From: Rhizobium indicum
Lineage (GTDB): Bacteria; Pseudomonadota; Alphaproteobacteria; Rhizobiales; Rhizobiaceae
DNA: 64,000 bases
Assembly (NCBI RefSeq): GCF_005862305.2
Contig: NZ_CP054026.1
Coordinates: 124,001-188,000 of the forward strand
Reading direction: 5' to 3'
The position numbers and the translations under genes are program-made. Positions 27,945-37,630 of the stretch are shown piece by piece. The notes beneath the pieces are model-generated. The model saw only the letters and a program-made list of their open reading frames with translations, was not told the origin of the DNA and searched no databases. Positions within the stretch are counted from its first letter, which is position 1; every line of letters begins with the position of its first letter.

Positions 27945-28967
27945 ATTCTTTGTGTAGAAATCCTTGGACCGCGTCAGGCGCAGGTCTCCCAACGGCCGGA
28001 TCCGCAAGCGTCCGGCGACATCGTCAAGATCCAGGTCCTGGTCGCGCCCATGTGCACGGAATGGCAATCCTGGCGTTCTGGCAAGCTTTCGTGTGAGCTC
28101 GGTCATGAGGCGGTCGGCGTTGTTGTCGATGCCGCACAATCAAAGCGCCTGAAGGTCGGCGACCGCGTCATCGTCATGCCGCATGCCGGTTGTGGCGTCT
28201 GCCCGGCTTGCCGCTCGGGGGAACACATCCACTGCACCTCGCAGCGCGATCTTTTGGACGAGACGGGTTCATCGTCCGGCATCGGCTGTTACGCCGAATT
28301 TTTGTTGAAGCCGGATTACCTGCTGCAACCTGTCCCTGACGACATTGAGACGCATCACGCCGCAATGGCGATTTGTGCCCTCGGTCCGAGCTTCACGGCG
28401 ATGCACCGCATGCAGGTAAGCCCACAGGATACCATGCTGATTTCCGGCTGCGGCGCCGTCGGTCTTGGGGCGATCATCAATGCGCGAACAATTGGCGCGC
28501 GCGTCATCGCGCTCGAATTGAACCCATATCGCGCTGCGCTGGCACAGGAGTTGGGAGCAGAGCTGGTCATCGACCCCCGTGCGCCGGACCTTATCGAGCA
28601 GGTGCGGGCCGCAAGCGGCGGTTATGGTGTGGACGCCGCCCTTGACACCAGTAACAATGAGGGCGCTCCAGCGGTTGTCCTGGAGTTGCTGCGGGCGCGG
28701 GGAAGGTTGGCCTTCGTCACCTGGAGCGGTTCGCTACCGGTCAACCGCATCACCGGCAAGGGTATCGACATCTTCGGCGCTTGGCACTGGAACCATGACG
28801 TCTTCGCCGAAGAGTTGTTGCAGCGCGTGCGCGATGCCAGGCCGCTTCTCGACAGATTGACCACGCATCGCTTCGCCATGTCGGAGGTCGCGTCTGCCTT
28901 TGCTCTTCAGGAAACCGGCAATTGCGGAAAAGTGCTGCTCTATCCGGGCAAAACTGCTCAGGCTTGA
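27945..28967 (+). CDS. Zinc-dependent alcohol dehydrogenase, apparent ATT start
   Basis: A medium-chain dehydrogenase of 340 residues if translation begins at the ATT at 27945. The reading frame and homology-like N-terminus (VEILGPRQAQVSQRPDPQAS, then VAPMC) are open from 27921, but there is no ATG, GTG or TTG before the ATG at 28050, which would delete the first 35 residues, most of the first beta-domain strands. GGGAG lies 8 nt before the ATT. Zinc features are Cys37, His54-Glu55 (LGHEAVG), and the structural cluster CGVCPACRSGEHIHC. The Rossmann motif is SGCGAVGLGA. It probably oxidises the sugar or polyol imported by the upstream transporter (inference). Confidence 0.8.
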   Translation: MLCVEILGPRQAQVSQRPDPQASGDIVKIQVLVAPMCTEWQSWRSGKLSCELGHEAVGVVVDAAQSKRLKVGDRVIVMPHAGCGVCPACRSGEHIHCTSQRDLLDETGSSSGIGCYAEFLLKPDYLLQPVPDDIETHHAAMAICALGPSFTAMHRMQVSPQDTMLISGCGAVGLGAIINARTIGARVIALELNPYRAALAQELGAELVIDPRAPDLIEQVRAASGGYGVDAALDTSNNEGAPAVVLELLRARGRLAFVTWSGSLPVNRITGKGIDIFGAWHWNHDVFAEELLQRVRDARPLLDRLTTHRFAMSEVASAFALQETGNCGKVLLYPGKTAQA

Positions 28968-29042
28968 GGGCCTCAGAGACAAGATGCGGCCGGGGACGCG
29001 GTGGCCGCCGCCCGCCAACAGAATCAATTTGGGAGACTATTC

Positions 29043-29915
29043 ATGACGTTCAGACTCGGTGGCTATGGGATCGAATACGGGGGTGATCCCGAAGCTTATG
29101 CACGCGCACATGTCGAATTCGGGTACAACGCGGCCTACATGCCGAACATCAAGCTCGAGAACCGCCAAGAAATCGCCGATCTGGTGAAAAGCTTCGCTGC
29201 CGCCGATCTCGTTTTTGCTGAAGGAGGGGCCTGGAAAAACCTCATTGCCCATGATGACGTGACGCGGAAAGCCAATCTCGAACATGCCGTGCATCAACTG
29301 GCTCTGGCGGACGAGCTGGGAGCAGGCGCCATCGTCGCCTACCACGGAACCGTCGGCCACCCCGGCGACCCGTGGCAGCTGAGCGACAATTACGACTATG
29401 GCCCGCATCCAGACAATCAAAGCGAGGCTGGATTCCAGCGCGCGGTCGATACGGCCCGCTATGTCATCGATATGGTGAAGCCCAAGCGCACCAAGTTCTC
29501 GTTGGAGATGGTGCCGTGGCTGGTGACCGATACCCCGGAAAACTATCTCAAATTGCTAAAGGCGATCGACCGGCCGCAGTTCGCAGCCCATATCGACGCG
29601 GCAAATATGGTCATCTCGCCGCGGCTCTATTTCAATACAGGAAAGATGATCCAAGATTGTTTCGCCCTTCTTGGACCCTGGATCGTTTCGTGCCACGCGA
29701 AGGATCTGGTGATGAAAGGCGGACCTGGAACGATCTCTTTCCATTTGGATGAAGTCGTGCCTGGCGAAGGGAATCTCGACTACACGGTTTATGTCACCGA
29801 GATTGCAAAACTCGGGCGCCAAGTTCCGCTCATGCTCGAGCATTTCGATGTGCCCGGCTATCGGCGTGGCCTTGCGCACATCAGGAGGGTCGCACGCAGC
29901 GCAGGGGTTGTTTAG
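29043..29915 (+). CDS. Sugar phosphate isomerase/epimerase (xylose-isomerase-like TIM barrel)
   Basis: A 290-residue AP-endonuclease-2/xylose-isomerase-like TIM barrel. Likely metal ligands are in SLEMVPW (Glu), HIDAANM (Asp), SCHAKDL (His) and MLEHFD (Glu), at the ends of successive strands. The start is ATG at 29043 with GGGAGA upstream. It is the last gene of the LacI-linked operon, 75 bp after the dehydrogenase, and probably isomerises or epimerises the oxidation product. The exact substrate is not evident. Confidence 0.85.
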   Translation: MTFRLGGYGIEYGGDPEAYARAHVEFGYNAAYMPNIKLENRQEIADLVKSFAAADLVFAEGGAWKNLIAHDDVTRKANLEHAVHQLALADELGAGAIVAYHGTVGHPGDPWQLSDNYDYGPHPDNQSEAGFQRAVDTARYVIDMVKPKRTKFSLEMVPWLVTDTPENYLKLLKAIDRPQFAAHIDAANMVISPRLYFNTGKMIQDCFALLGPWIVSCHAKDLVMKGGPGTISFHLDEVVPGEGNLDYTVYVTEIAKLGRQVPLMLEHFDVPGYRRGLAHIRRVARSAGVV

Positions 29916-30425
29916 AGGCCGTCACGGCGGCGCAAGCAATCGTAACAAAGCGCTGTTCTAAGCGGATCAGCAGCCGGGAAGGTCAAGCGGCAGAGAAGCC
30001 ACGGCAAAGCCTATGTATGCCGATACCCAACATGTGACACCCGCCAGTGGTTCGCAGACGGTCCACTGGGATAACGACGCCAGCGACTGCATCGTGCCCG
30101 CTTGCGGAAGGTTGCAAACTCGGGGAAATTGCGAAACAGACGTCGGCTTAGCGGTGTTCGGAGATGATTGAAATTGAGGCCCCCTTTGAATTCATCTGTG
30201 GGATCGAAATGCGGGTCGCTAGCTCCGGGTCTTCAAATCATGCCGGAACGAGGTTAGATCAGCCTCTGCAAACGTTCGAACCGTGACTGCCATGATGCGC
30301 TTTCGTGGAAGCCGGGATATCAGCAAAGAGTTGCACCGACCTTGGAAAGCTTCGAAACCTGCTGGTGAACAGCACCGCCATCAATTTCCCTTCCCCTATC
30401 GTCTCAACCATCAGAAAATTTTCTC
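29916..30425. other. Intergenic region between sugar operon and siderophore locus
   Basis: About 510 bp. Short open frames lack ribosome sites and family-like sequence. No terminator with a T-run, palindromic operator or RNA gene could be supported. It probably contains the promoter of the esterase gene at 30426. Confidence 0.4.
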
Positions 30426-31307
30426 ATGACCAATCCTATCAGCGTCTATTCGATGCCCGGAACGTGTTTTTTCGATCTCGCTCCTGCTGCGGGTGGCGAG
30501 CCCTATCGCATATTCCTTTCCATTCCGGCGGAGAAACCGCCGGCGGGAGGATGGCCGCTTCTCATCATGACCGACGGCAACGCCACTTTCCCCTTCGCGG
30601 TCGCCAGCTTGGTCACCCAGGCACCTTACCCTACGGGAACGAATGTCGGTTGGGGGGTGATCGCGGCGATCGGCTACCCTTCCGACGAGCCCTATGATCC
30701 GCTCCGCCGGTCTTGGGACCTGGGGCCTCCGCCGGTCAAATCCTATCCGCCGTTCGTTGAGGGCGGTCCGCCGGTTGTCATCGGAGGGACCGGCAAGCTG
30801 GTGGATTTCATCGAGAACGAGCTTATACCGCGGATTGCGGAGATGGTGATCCTGGATCCGATGCGCCGATCGCTTTTCGGACATTCCTTCGGCGGCCTCT
30901 TTACTCTCTACGCCCTGTTCGAGCGCCCAAGTCTGTTTGCCAATTGGATTGCGGCCAGCCCAACCATCTATTGGGAGAACAGTGAAATCCTCAAGAATGA
31001 AGCGCAGCGTCAAGACGCACCGGGGAATGCACCTTTCCTGCATTTGTCCGCCGGAGAATACGAAGGCGATGAGCTGGCACCCTTCCAGTACCGGAACGAG
31101 GATGCCACTGCACGCCTGGAGAAGAGGAAGACGGAACGGACCGTCCTCCTGGCGCGGGAGATGGCGGAGCGATTAAACGGCACTGCCGACGGATTGCGTA
31201 CCGAATTCGAGCTTTATGCCGGTGAGACCCACATGTCCGTTCTTGCGGCGGCCGTCAATCGCGCGGTGAGCATTGCGTTCGCCGTCCAGGATTTGACCGA
31301 CAGGTGA
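30426..31307 (+). CDS. Alpha/beta hydrolase, enterochelin-esterase-like (IroE/BesA type)
   Basis: A 293-residue putative esterase of the PF00756 type. The nucleophile elbow is LFGHSFGGLF (Ser near residue 159), and a candidate catalytic His is in AGETHMSV near the C-terminus. The N-terminus (YRIFLSIPAEKPPAGGWPLL) matches IroE-like siderophore esterases. No signal peptide is evident, so it probably acts in the cytoplasm. Next to a TonB siderophore receptor and fhuBCD-like genes, it is likely to hydrolyse an imported ferri-siderophore to release iron (inference). Confidence 0.82.
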   Translation: MTNPISVYSMPGTCFFDLAPAAGGEPYRIFLSIPAEKPPAGGWPLLIMTDGNATFPFAVASLVTQAPYPTGTNVGWGVIAAIGYPSDEPYDPLRRSWDLGPPPVKSYPPFVEGGPPVVIGGTGKLVDFIENELIPRIAEMVILDPMRRSLFGHSFGGLFTLYALFERPSLFANWIAASPTIYWENSEILKNEAQRQDAPGNAPFLHLSAGEYEGDELAPFQYRNEDATARLEKRKTERTVLLAREMAERLNGTADGLRTEFELYAGETHMSVLAAAVNRAVSIAFAVQDLTDR

Positions 31308-31584
31308 CGCTCTCTGCAGGTACGATCCGGCGGTTAGACGATCGTATTTGAAACGAACATCCTCGTGGCGTGCACTCGTAACGTCAATGCCCACATGGGG
31401 CGTTCAGGATTACATCGTCTCTCCGTGTTGCCCGAAACCTCATGGTCCCGACCGGGTGCAAAGATGGTCACAAAAGCGTGATTATTAAGTTGACTCCAAT
31501 TCTCCTGTTTGAGTAAACGACTTTTAGCAGTGGCCGGAGGGGGCGGCCGGCACACTGCCCGATATTGGTCTGACAGGGGATAGT

Positions 31585-33729
31585 ATGACAGTGGGACTAC
31601 AGGGAAAATTGCGCGTGTTCACAAGCCGATTGGTTGCGAGCAGCGCTTTAATAACGGTGTCGTTCGGATCGGCAGGTATCGGCTGGGCACAAGACAATTC
31701 GGCCGAAGAGGCAACGCAATTGGCTCCGATCGTCATAACCGGCAAGTCGGATCGTGTGGTTGGCCCTGATCGCACCATCGTTGCCAAGGATACCGCCACA
31801 GGCACCAAAACAGATACTCCGGTCGTCGATGTACCGGCGTCCGTGTCGGTGGTGACGCAAAAAGAGTTGGAAGAGCGTCATGTGGACAATCTTCAGCAGG
31901 CGGTCGCTTATACCGCCGGCGTCTTTTCAGATGAGTTCGGCAACGACGACCGGTACGACTATATCAGAATTCGCGGCTTTGATCAGACGGCGCTCGGCAC
32001 CTATCGGGATGGACTGGCGGCGCGTATTCCCGCTTGGTTCACGGCCAGCCGCCTCGAACCCTATGCTCTTCAGCGCGTCGAGGTCCTGAAGGGATCGACG
32101 TCGACCCTCTTTGGCCTCAACGGTCCGGGAGGACTCGTCAATGCGATCACCAAGCGTCCCTTGGATGAGAAGCATGGCGAAGTTTACACGTCTTATGGGG
32201 ATGGCACCAAGGAAGTGGGTGCGGATTTCGGCGGCCCAATCGATGCCGATGGCGTATGGACCTACCGGCTTACCGGACTTGCCAAGGACGGTGACCAGGG
32301 CTTGGATTATTCGAACGACGACCGCACCTACATTGCACCGGCATTGACGATCAAGCCGGAAGAGGGGACCTCGCTCACCATTCTGACCGATTATTATAAA
32401 CGCGATGGAACGGGCGCACGGGGCGTTCCGACCGGCGCAAATATCGATATCGACACCTTCCTCGGCGAACCAGACTTCAATCGCTTCAATACGGAGCAGG
32501 TCGACATCGGATATCAGTTCGAGCACGAGATCAACGACAACCTGACCTTCCGCTCGAATGCCCGCTATACGCATCTCGAGCTCGACTATGCTGAAGTTTA
32601 TGGCGCATCGCTGGATCCGACGGCCAATCGAACGGCGTTCTCGGTTGACGGCATGTCCAACCGCTATGCCTTCGACAATCAGCTCCAGTACGATACTGGA
32701 TGGGACGGGATCGACAGCAAGACGCTGGTCGGCGTCGATTACACCAGTGACAATACGCGCGAAAACATCCTGTTCGGCACGGCCGGGCCGATCGATATTG
32801 ATAATCCGGTCTATTGCGGTCTTTCCTGCATTAACCTTGGCCCTTACGTGAACTGGCGCGTCAAGCAGCAGGCGCTCGGGATCTATGCTCAGGAGCAATT
32901 GACGTTCGACGACCGATGGATCGTTACCCTGGGCGGACGATGGGACCAGGTTCACACGACTGCGGATTACCTCGATAGCGGGACAAGCGACGACGACACG
33001 GCGTCAGCTTTCACCAAGCGTGCCGGACTGACGTATAAATTTACGCCGAATCTCGCAGCTTATGCGAACTATTCGGAAAGCTTCCAGCCGCTCGTCGCGC
33101 AGACCGCAAACGGCTACGCTGTGACAGGATCGTTGAAACCACAGCAGGGTGAACAATACGAGGTTGGCCTCAAATATCAGCCGGATGGGTTTGACGGTCT
33201 CTTCACCTTGGCGCTGTTTGATCTTACCCAAACGAATGTGCCGAGCTATGTCAGCCCTCTGGTGCAGGAGCAGATTGGCAAGGTCGGTGTGCGCGGCATC
33301 GAACTTGAAGGGAAAGCCGCAATCAACGACAGGCTCAATCTGACGCTTGCTTATTCCTATTGGGATGCTGAAATCCGTGAAGACGGGACAGGCGGCAATG
33401 TCGGTAACCGGCCTTCCCGCGTGCCGCGACATCTGGCATCGGCCTGGCTCGATTACAAGATTCCGGGAGATGGATGGCGCGGTGACCTGACGATCGGGGG
33501 AGGTGTCCGCTATATCGGTCAGACCTACGGTGACGATGCAAATACGGTGTCGCTTGCCAGCTATACGCTGGTTGATGCCGCGGTCAGCTACAAGGCGACC
33601 GAGGACGTGACGCTGGCCGTCAATGCGACGAACCTCTTTGACTATAAGTATGTCGCCACCAGCTATTTCGGAACTGAGTTCTACGGCGATCGGCGTAAGG
33701 TCGTCGGCACGCTGAAGTATTCCTGGTAA
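31585..33729 (+). CDS. TonB-dependent siderophore receptor
   Basis: A 714-residue outer-membrane receptor. A signal peptide ends near residue 36 (IGWAQ), a TonB box IVITG is at residues 49-53, a plug domain follows (VPASVSVVTQKELEER, YDYIRIRGFDQ, RVEVLKGSTSTLFG), then a 22-strand barrel. The C-terminus is KYSW, with Trp rather than the more common Phe as last residue. The overall pattern fits the FhuA/FoxA-like hydroxamate siderophore receptors (TIGR01783-type). It is convergent with fhuCDB-like genes that would handle the inner membrane step. Confidence 0.92.
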   Translation: MTVGLQGKLRVFTSRLVASSALITVSFGSAGIGWAQDNSAEEATQLAPIVITGKSDRVVGPDRTIVAKDTATGTKTDTPVVDVPASVSVVTQKELEERHVDNLQQAVAYTAGVFSDEFGNDDRYDYIRIRGFDQTALGTYRDGLAARIPAWFTASRLEPYALQRVEVLKGSTSTLFGLNGPGGLVNAITKRPLDEKHGEVYTSYGDGTKEVGADFGGPIDADGVWTYRLTGLAKDGDQGLDYSNDDRTYIAPALTIKPEEGTSLTILTDYYKRDGTGARGVPTGANIDIDTFLGEPDFNRFNTEQVDIGYQFEHEINDNLTFRSNARYTHLELDYAEVYGASLDPTANRTAFSVDGMSNRYAFDNQLQYDTGWDGIDSKTLVGVDYTSDNTRENILFGTAGPIDIDNPVYCGLSCINLGPYVNWRVKQQALGIYAQEQLTFDDRWIVTLGGRWDQVHTTADYLDSGTSDDDTASAFTKRAGLTYKFTPNLAAYANYSESFQPLVAQTANGYAVTGSLKPQQGEQYEVGLKYQPDGFDGLFTLALFDLTQTNVPSYVSPLVQEQIGKVGVRGIELEGKAAINDRLNLTLAYSYWDAEIREDGTGGNVGNRPSRVPRHLASAWLDYKIPGDGWRGDLTIGGGVRYIGQTYGDDANTVSLASYTLVDAAVSYKATEDVTLAVNATNLFDYKYVATSYFGTEFYGDRRKVVGTLKYSW

Positions 33730-33808
33730 AGTGCCGGACGCTGCCTTTGTCCGATCAAGGCGGCGTCCGCAATCTGAGCGTCGAAATATGCTGTAATTCC
33801 GACTGTTT

Positions 33809-33842
33809 CAGCGCCGCGCCTCTGAAAAGACGCGCGGCGCTG
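33809..33842. terminator. GC-rich palindrome between convergent genes (bidirectional terminator candidate)
   Basis: CAGCGCCGCGC (33809-33819) and GCGCGGCGCTG (33832-33842) form a perfect 11-bp stem with a 12-nt loop. It lies between the 3' ends of the receptor and the fhuB-like gene. There is no T-run on either side. Its right arm with flank (AAAGACGCGCGGCGCTG) recurs exactly at 46691-46707. Confidence 0.55.
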
Positions 33843-33958
33843 TAGTCGGCGTCGTGGATGACCGCTTGTCTGCGGATCTTCGCTGACGGAGCAAAAACGC
33901 TCCTATTCATGGCGGACTTTCATCACCGCGATGACGCCCACCGCCCTGCGCGCAACCC

Positions 33959-35929
33959 TCAGCTGGCGCCGCGCTTCCGCATCATCAGCATTAAGAACGG
34001 CGCTCCGATGAGTGCGGAAACAAGACCGGCCGGGATCTGGTAGGGCGATACGATCGTGCGGCCGACGAAATCAGCCGCAACCATAAGCCCCCCTCCGATC
34101 AGAGCGGCGCCAACCATTTGCGGCAGCGCGCGCGCCAATCCCGCCTCGCGCGCAAGGTGAGGTCCCATGAGGCCGATGAACGACAACGGGCCAACCGTGA
34201 GCGTCGCGGCAGCCGTCAACAATCCTGCGAGGCCAAAGAGCGCAAATCGCGATTTTGCCAAGGGTATGCCGAGCGCCGCCGAAGGCGATGGCCCAAGAGG
34301 AAGGATGTCAAGCCAGCGGCGAGCGGCGAGAGAGACGGCAATCAGCACGGCGCCGAGCGCCACCTCCATTGCGGCGGTCGACCCCTCGATAAGATAGGTG
34401 GACCCGCTCATCCACCGCATCAGCAGAACTGCTCTCGGATCTCCCGTCGAGCTCAACACGCCGACGACAGCATCGACCATCGCGCTTAAGGCAATGCCCG
34501 CCAGCAGGACTCGTTCAGGCGCGAACGCCGATCGCCGGGAACTGGCGAAGATGACAAAAAGAACGCTGATCGCACCGGCCACGGCAAATGCAAATTGTCC
34601 GGAAAATCCTGGAGCGACGGCAAACAGGGCAATAGCAACACCGAAGGTCGCACCGGCACTGATTCCCAGAACTTCGGGACTTGCCATTTCGTTTCCGGTC
34701 AGTCGCTGAAGGATCGAGCCCGCGACCGCAAGCATGGCGCCCGATGTCAGGGCGGCGAGGATTTTAGGTATCCTGATCGCGAGGACATCGACCGAAAATT
34801 CGCCTGATGTAAAGGCCCAGCCGCCATTGACGTCGCGTCCGAGAAAAGCGCTGACCATCAACAGGACGAGCAGGCCGGCGGCCGCGATGATGACCGGCCG
34901 AGTTCCATCCCATCGACGTGGCCGTCTGAACGCCGGCGATTGCTGTAGTCTATGACGGATCTTCAGCCGCGGCAGGAGCGCGAGAAGCAGCGGCGAACCG
35001 AAGATGGCTGTTACCGCCCCCGTCGGCAAAAAATCACCAAGTCCGCCGGCGACGAGTTGCAGGATGGAGTCGGCGAAGAACAGCAGTCCGGCGCCGATCA
35101 GGGGAGACCAGAGGATGAGCTGTGCGGGACGCCGTGCTCCGGACAATCGCGCAATCGTCGGCGCGACCAGCCCAATGAAACCAATCACCCCAACGGCGCT
35201 CGTGACAAATGCAGCAAGTGCTACGGCAAGGGCGACGACAACGAAACGCAGGCGGACCAATCTGACGCCGAGTGCCGTGGAACTGCTCTCGCCAAGATCG
35301 AGCAGCGAAAGCGGTCTCATCACGAAAGCGCAGCCGATGGCGATGACAGCCAACTTCCAAAGAAGCGACAGGGGAATGACCCAGCTTTGCTGTGCCAGCG
35401 AGCCGGCGCCCCAGATGAACAGGCTCGAGAGGTAGCGCTGGTTCAAATAGGTCAGGATGGCAGCGAGGCCGCCGCACCAAAGACTGAGAACCAGCCCCGA
35501 TAAAACAAGCGAATAAGGCGAAAAACCGCGGCGCGCGCCCAGGCTGACGACGATCGCGGCAGCGGTCGCACTGCCGATCAGAGCGACAAGATCGCGGCCG
35601 GCGCCAAGCAAGTCGGGAAGAAACAGCGATGTTACCACCAGCGCCAGGTTTGCTCCGGCCGACACGCCAAGGGTGGTAGGATCGGCGAGCGGGTTTCGCA
35701 AAACTTGCTGAAACAGCGCACCGGACAAGGCAAGCGCGGCTCCGGCAATCAGCGCTGTCGCAAGACGGGGAAGCGTCGAATAGGTGAACACCATTCGCGT
35801 GACATCGTAATCCGGTCGAGCCATTTCTGACATCGCAGGAGCGGCAAGAAACCACGATGCCACGCCTCCACCGCACATCAGGAGGAGGAGGACAATTGCT
35901 GGCCCGATATTGTCGCGGCGGGATACCAT
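33959..35929 (-). CDS. fhuB: Fused siderophore ABC permease (FhuB type)
   Basis: A 656-residue double-length permease: two FecCD-type halves in one chain, as in FhuB for iron(III)-hydroxamates. Each half has about ten helices. Conserved glycine-rich segments occur twice: LSGALFQQVLRNPLADPTTL with GVSAGAN in the first half, and AGSILQRLTGNEMASPEVLG with ISAGATFG in the second; VGFIGLVAPTIAR in the first half matches LSFIGLMGPHLAR in the second. The start at 35929 overlaps the fhuD stop by one base. It is the last gene of the minus-strand C-D-B operon. Confidence 0.93.
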   Translation of the reverse strand: MVSRRDNIGPAIVLLLLMCGGGVASWFLAAPAMSEMARPDYDVTRMVFTYSTLPRLATALIAGAALALSGALFQQVLRNPLADPTTLGVSAGANLALVVTSLFLPDLLGAGRDLVALIGSATAAAIVVSLGARRGFSPYSLVLSGLVLSLWCGGLAAILTYLNQRYLSSLFIWGAGSLAQQSWVIPLSLLWKLAVIAIGCAFVMRPLSLLDLGESSSTALGVRLVRLRFVVVALAVALAAFVTSAVGVIGFIGLVAPTIARLSGARRPAQLILWSPLIGAGLLFFADSILQLVAGGLGDFLPTGAVTAIFGSPLLLALLPRLKIRHRLQQSPAFRRPRRWDGTRPVIIAAAGLLVLLMVSAFLGRDVNGGWAFTSGEFSVDVLAIRIPKILAALTSGAMLAVAGSILQRLTGNEMASPEVLGISAGATFGVAIALFAVAPGFSGQFAFAVAGAISVLFVIFASSRRSAFAPERVLLAGIALSAMVDAVVGVLSSTGDPRAVLLMRWMSGSTYLIEGSTAAMEVALGAVLIAVSLAARRWLDILPLGPSPSAALGIPLAKSRFALFGLAGLLTAAATLTVGPLSFIGLMGPHLAREAGLARALPQMVGAALIGGGLMVAADFVGRTIVSPYQIPAGLVSALIGAPFLMLMMRKRGAS

Positions 35930-36831
35930 CAAGCGTCCTTTTCCAGAAGATCTGTCAAAAGGCCCGCGAAGCGCATGGCCTCGTTCACCATCCCGAACAT
36001 CAGGGCTGGCGGCAGAATTGACAGATGGCCTGGACGCGCAAACGAAAGCCTGTTCCACAGCGGGCTCTGAGCGAGCTTTGGAAGAACGTCCGGAGGAATT
36101 GGCTCAAAGGCGATTAGACGCGCGTCTGGATCGGTGACCTTGGAGAGATCTTCAATCCCGATCGTTTCAAAGCCCCAGTAATTCGACTCTCTGGTCCAGG
36201 CGTTCCTGACACCGATGCGCTCGAGCACATTGTGGAACAGTCCGGGACTCGAGTAGATGCGGGCATGGCGGGCATCCATGAAATTCACTAGGGCGACCGG
36301 CGGCAGGTTCTTGCCCTCCAGGCGACTGCGGCATTGCGCAAAGAAGACGTCGGCGCGCGCGAGAAACTGCTCTGCTTCATTCTCACGGCCAAGCTCAACG
36401 GCCAATTTACGCGTCGCCGCGATGGCAGCGGTAAGAATAGGTCCAATGCCTGGCGTAAAGATTTCCAGCCGAACGACTTTCGCCACCGACTGCAGCTTGG
36501 GCAACAGCTCATCCAGGTAGGGTGTGGTCAAGATAATGTCGGGCTTCAGCGTGACGAGAATTTCAAAATTGACCTCGAACGCACTGCCGATATCGACGAC
36601 GGATTTTGGCATCGGCGGCTCGACAACCCATCTGTCCCAATCGGCGAGGTCTGAAATCCCGACCGGAGGCAATCCGAGGGATAAAAGAGTGGACGCAAGA
36701 CCGTAGTCGAGGCTGACGATCCTTGGGCCTATCGACTGTGCAAACAGCGGAGCTGGAATGAGTGAGGCCGCCGCGAAATGCAAAAAGGTGCGCCGCGAAA
36801 CCCCCATTGATCGGCCGGCCTCAGCAAACAT
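35929..36831 (-). CDS. fhuD: Siderophore ABC substrate-binding protein (FhuD type)
   Basis: A 300-residue FepB/FhuD-like binding protein. The N-terminus has an SRRTFLHFAAASL twin-arginine-type signal; the mature protein begins near residue 32 (IGPRIVSLDYGLASTLLSLG). FEVNFEILVTLKPDIILTTP is the typical central strand-helix. The start at 36831 overlaps the fhuC end by about 11 bp; an internal ATG at 36807 (MGVSRRTF) would leave the signal intact and is equally possible. It binds ferric siderophore delivered through the outer membrane receptor. Confidence 0.92.
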   Translation of the reverse strand: MFAEAGRSMGVSRRTFLHFAAASLIPAPLFAQSIGPRIVSLDYGLASTLLSLGLPPVGISDLADWDRWVVEPPMPKSVVDIGSAFEVNFEILVTLKPDIILTTPYLDELLPKLQSVAKVVRLEIFTPGIGPILTAAIAATRKLAVELGRENEAEQFLARADVFFAQCRSRLEGKNLPPVALVNFMDARHARIYSSPGLFHNVLERIGVRNAWTRESNYWGFETIGIEDLSKVTDPDARLIAFEPIPPDVLPKLAQSPLWNRLSFARPGHLSILPPALMFGMVNEAMRFAGLLTDLLEKDA

Positions 36832-37630
36832 AGGCGAGCGGATAGGGCAGGTTGGGCGCGGAGATCACATCCATGTCGATCCCATAGATCTCTTGCAGCG
36901 TGTTCGGCGCGAGGATCGCGCTCGGCGTTCCGCTGGCAACCACGCGACCGCGTTTCAATGCATGGATCCGATCGCAGAAGCGGGCGGCCATGTTGATGTC
37001 GTGGAGAACGATGACGACACTCCTTCCACCCTCATGCGCCAAGCGTCGCACAAGTGAGAGCACCTCGACCTGATGAGCAACGTCGAGTGCCGCAGTCGGT
37101 TCGTCGAGCAACAGGCAGCGAGCATCCTGAGCGATCAGCATCGCAATCCAGGCCCGTTGCCGCTCACCGCCCGATAGTGTTCCCATGATACGGTCGGCGA
37201 ACGTTTCGATATGCGTGGCTCGAAGGGCTTCCTCGACTTTCTCTTCATCGTTCTTGGTGAACCGGCCGAGCGCTCCGTGCCACGGATAACGACCGCATCC
37301 CACAAGCTCGCGGACCGTCATTTCCGATCCGGTCGTGACATCCTGGGGTAGATATGCGACCGAACGCGCAAAGGCGCGTTCGCTATACATCCTCAGATCC
37401 TGGTTCCCGTAAGAGATCGATCCAGTGCTCGGCGCAAGCTGACGAGCTAACATTTTGAGAAGACTGGATTTTCCGGAGCCGTTGTGGCCGACCAGCGCGA
37501 CAACTTCTCCTGCCGGAAATTTAAGACTGACGTCGCAGAGAATTTCGTTCCGCTCTATCAGAAGACCTATATTTTCGGCGACAAAAGTTTCAGCCGTGCG
37601 AGGTGGATCTTGCATCGGGAGTATAGCCAC
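36821..37630 (-). CDS. fhuC: Siderophore ABC ATP-binding protein (FhuC type)
   Basis: A 269-residue ABC ATPase with Walker A GHNGSGKSS, Q-loop YLPQDV, signature LSGGERQRAW, Walker B CLLLDEPTAALD and switch His in VLHDINMA. The pattern RELVGCGRYPWHG...F is typical for FhuC/FepC. The start is uncertain: GTG at 37630 has AAAGGA 6 nt upstream and was chosen; ATG at 37615 is the alternative. It is the first gene of the fhuCDB operon, with a low-GC upstream region. Confidence 0.9.
   Translation of the reverse strand: MAILPMQDPPRTAETFVAENIGLLIERNEILCDVSLKFPAGEVVALVGHNGSGKSSLLKMLARQLAPSTGSISYGNQDLRMYSERAFARSVAYLPQDVTTGSEMTVRELVGCGRYPWHGALGRFTKNDEEKVEEALRATHIETFADRIMGTLSGGERQRAWIAMLIAQDARCLLLDEPTAALDVAHQVEVLSLVRRLAHEGGRSVVIVLHDINMAARFCDRIHALKRGRVVASGTPSAILAPNTLQEIYGIDMDVISAPNLPYPLAYVC

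Noticed and set aside
27908..28096. 62-codon plus-strand frame starting with GTG upstream of the dehydrogenase
   Set aside because: Overlaps the dehydrogenase N-terminus in another frame; its sequence is a frame-shifted reading of conserved residues.
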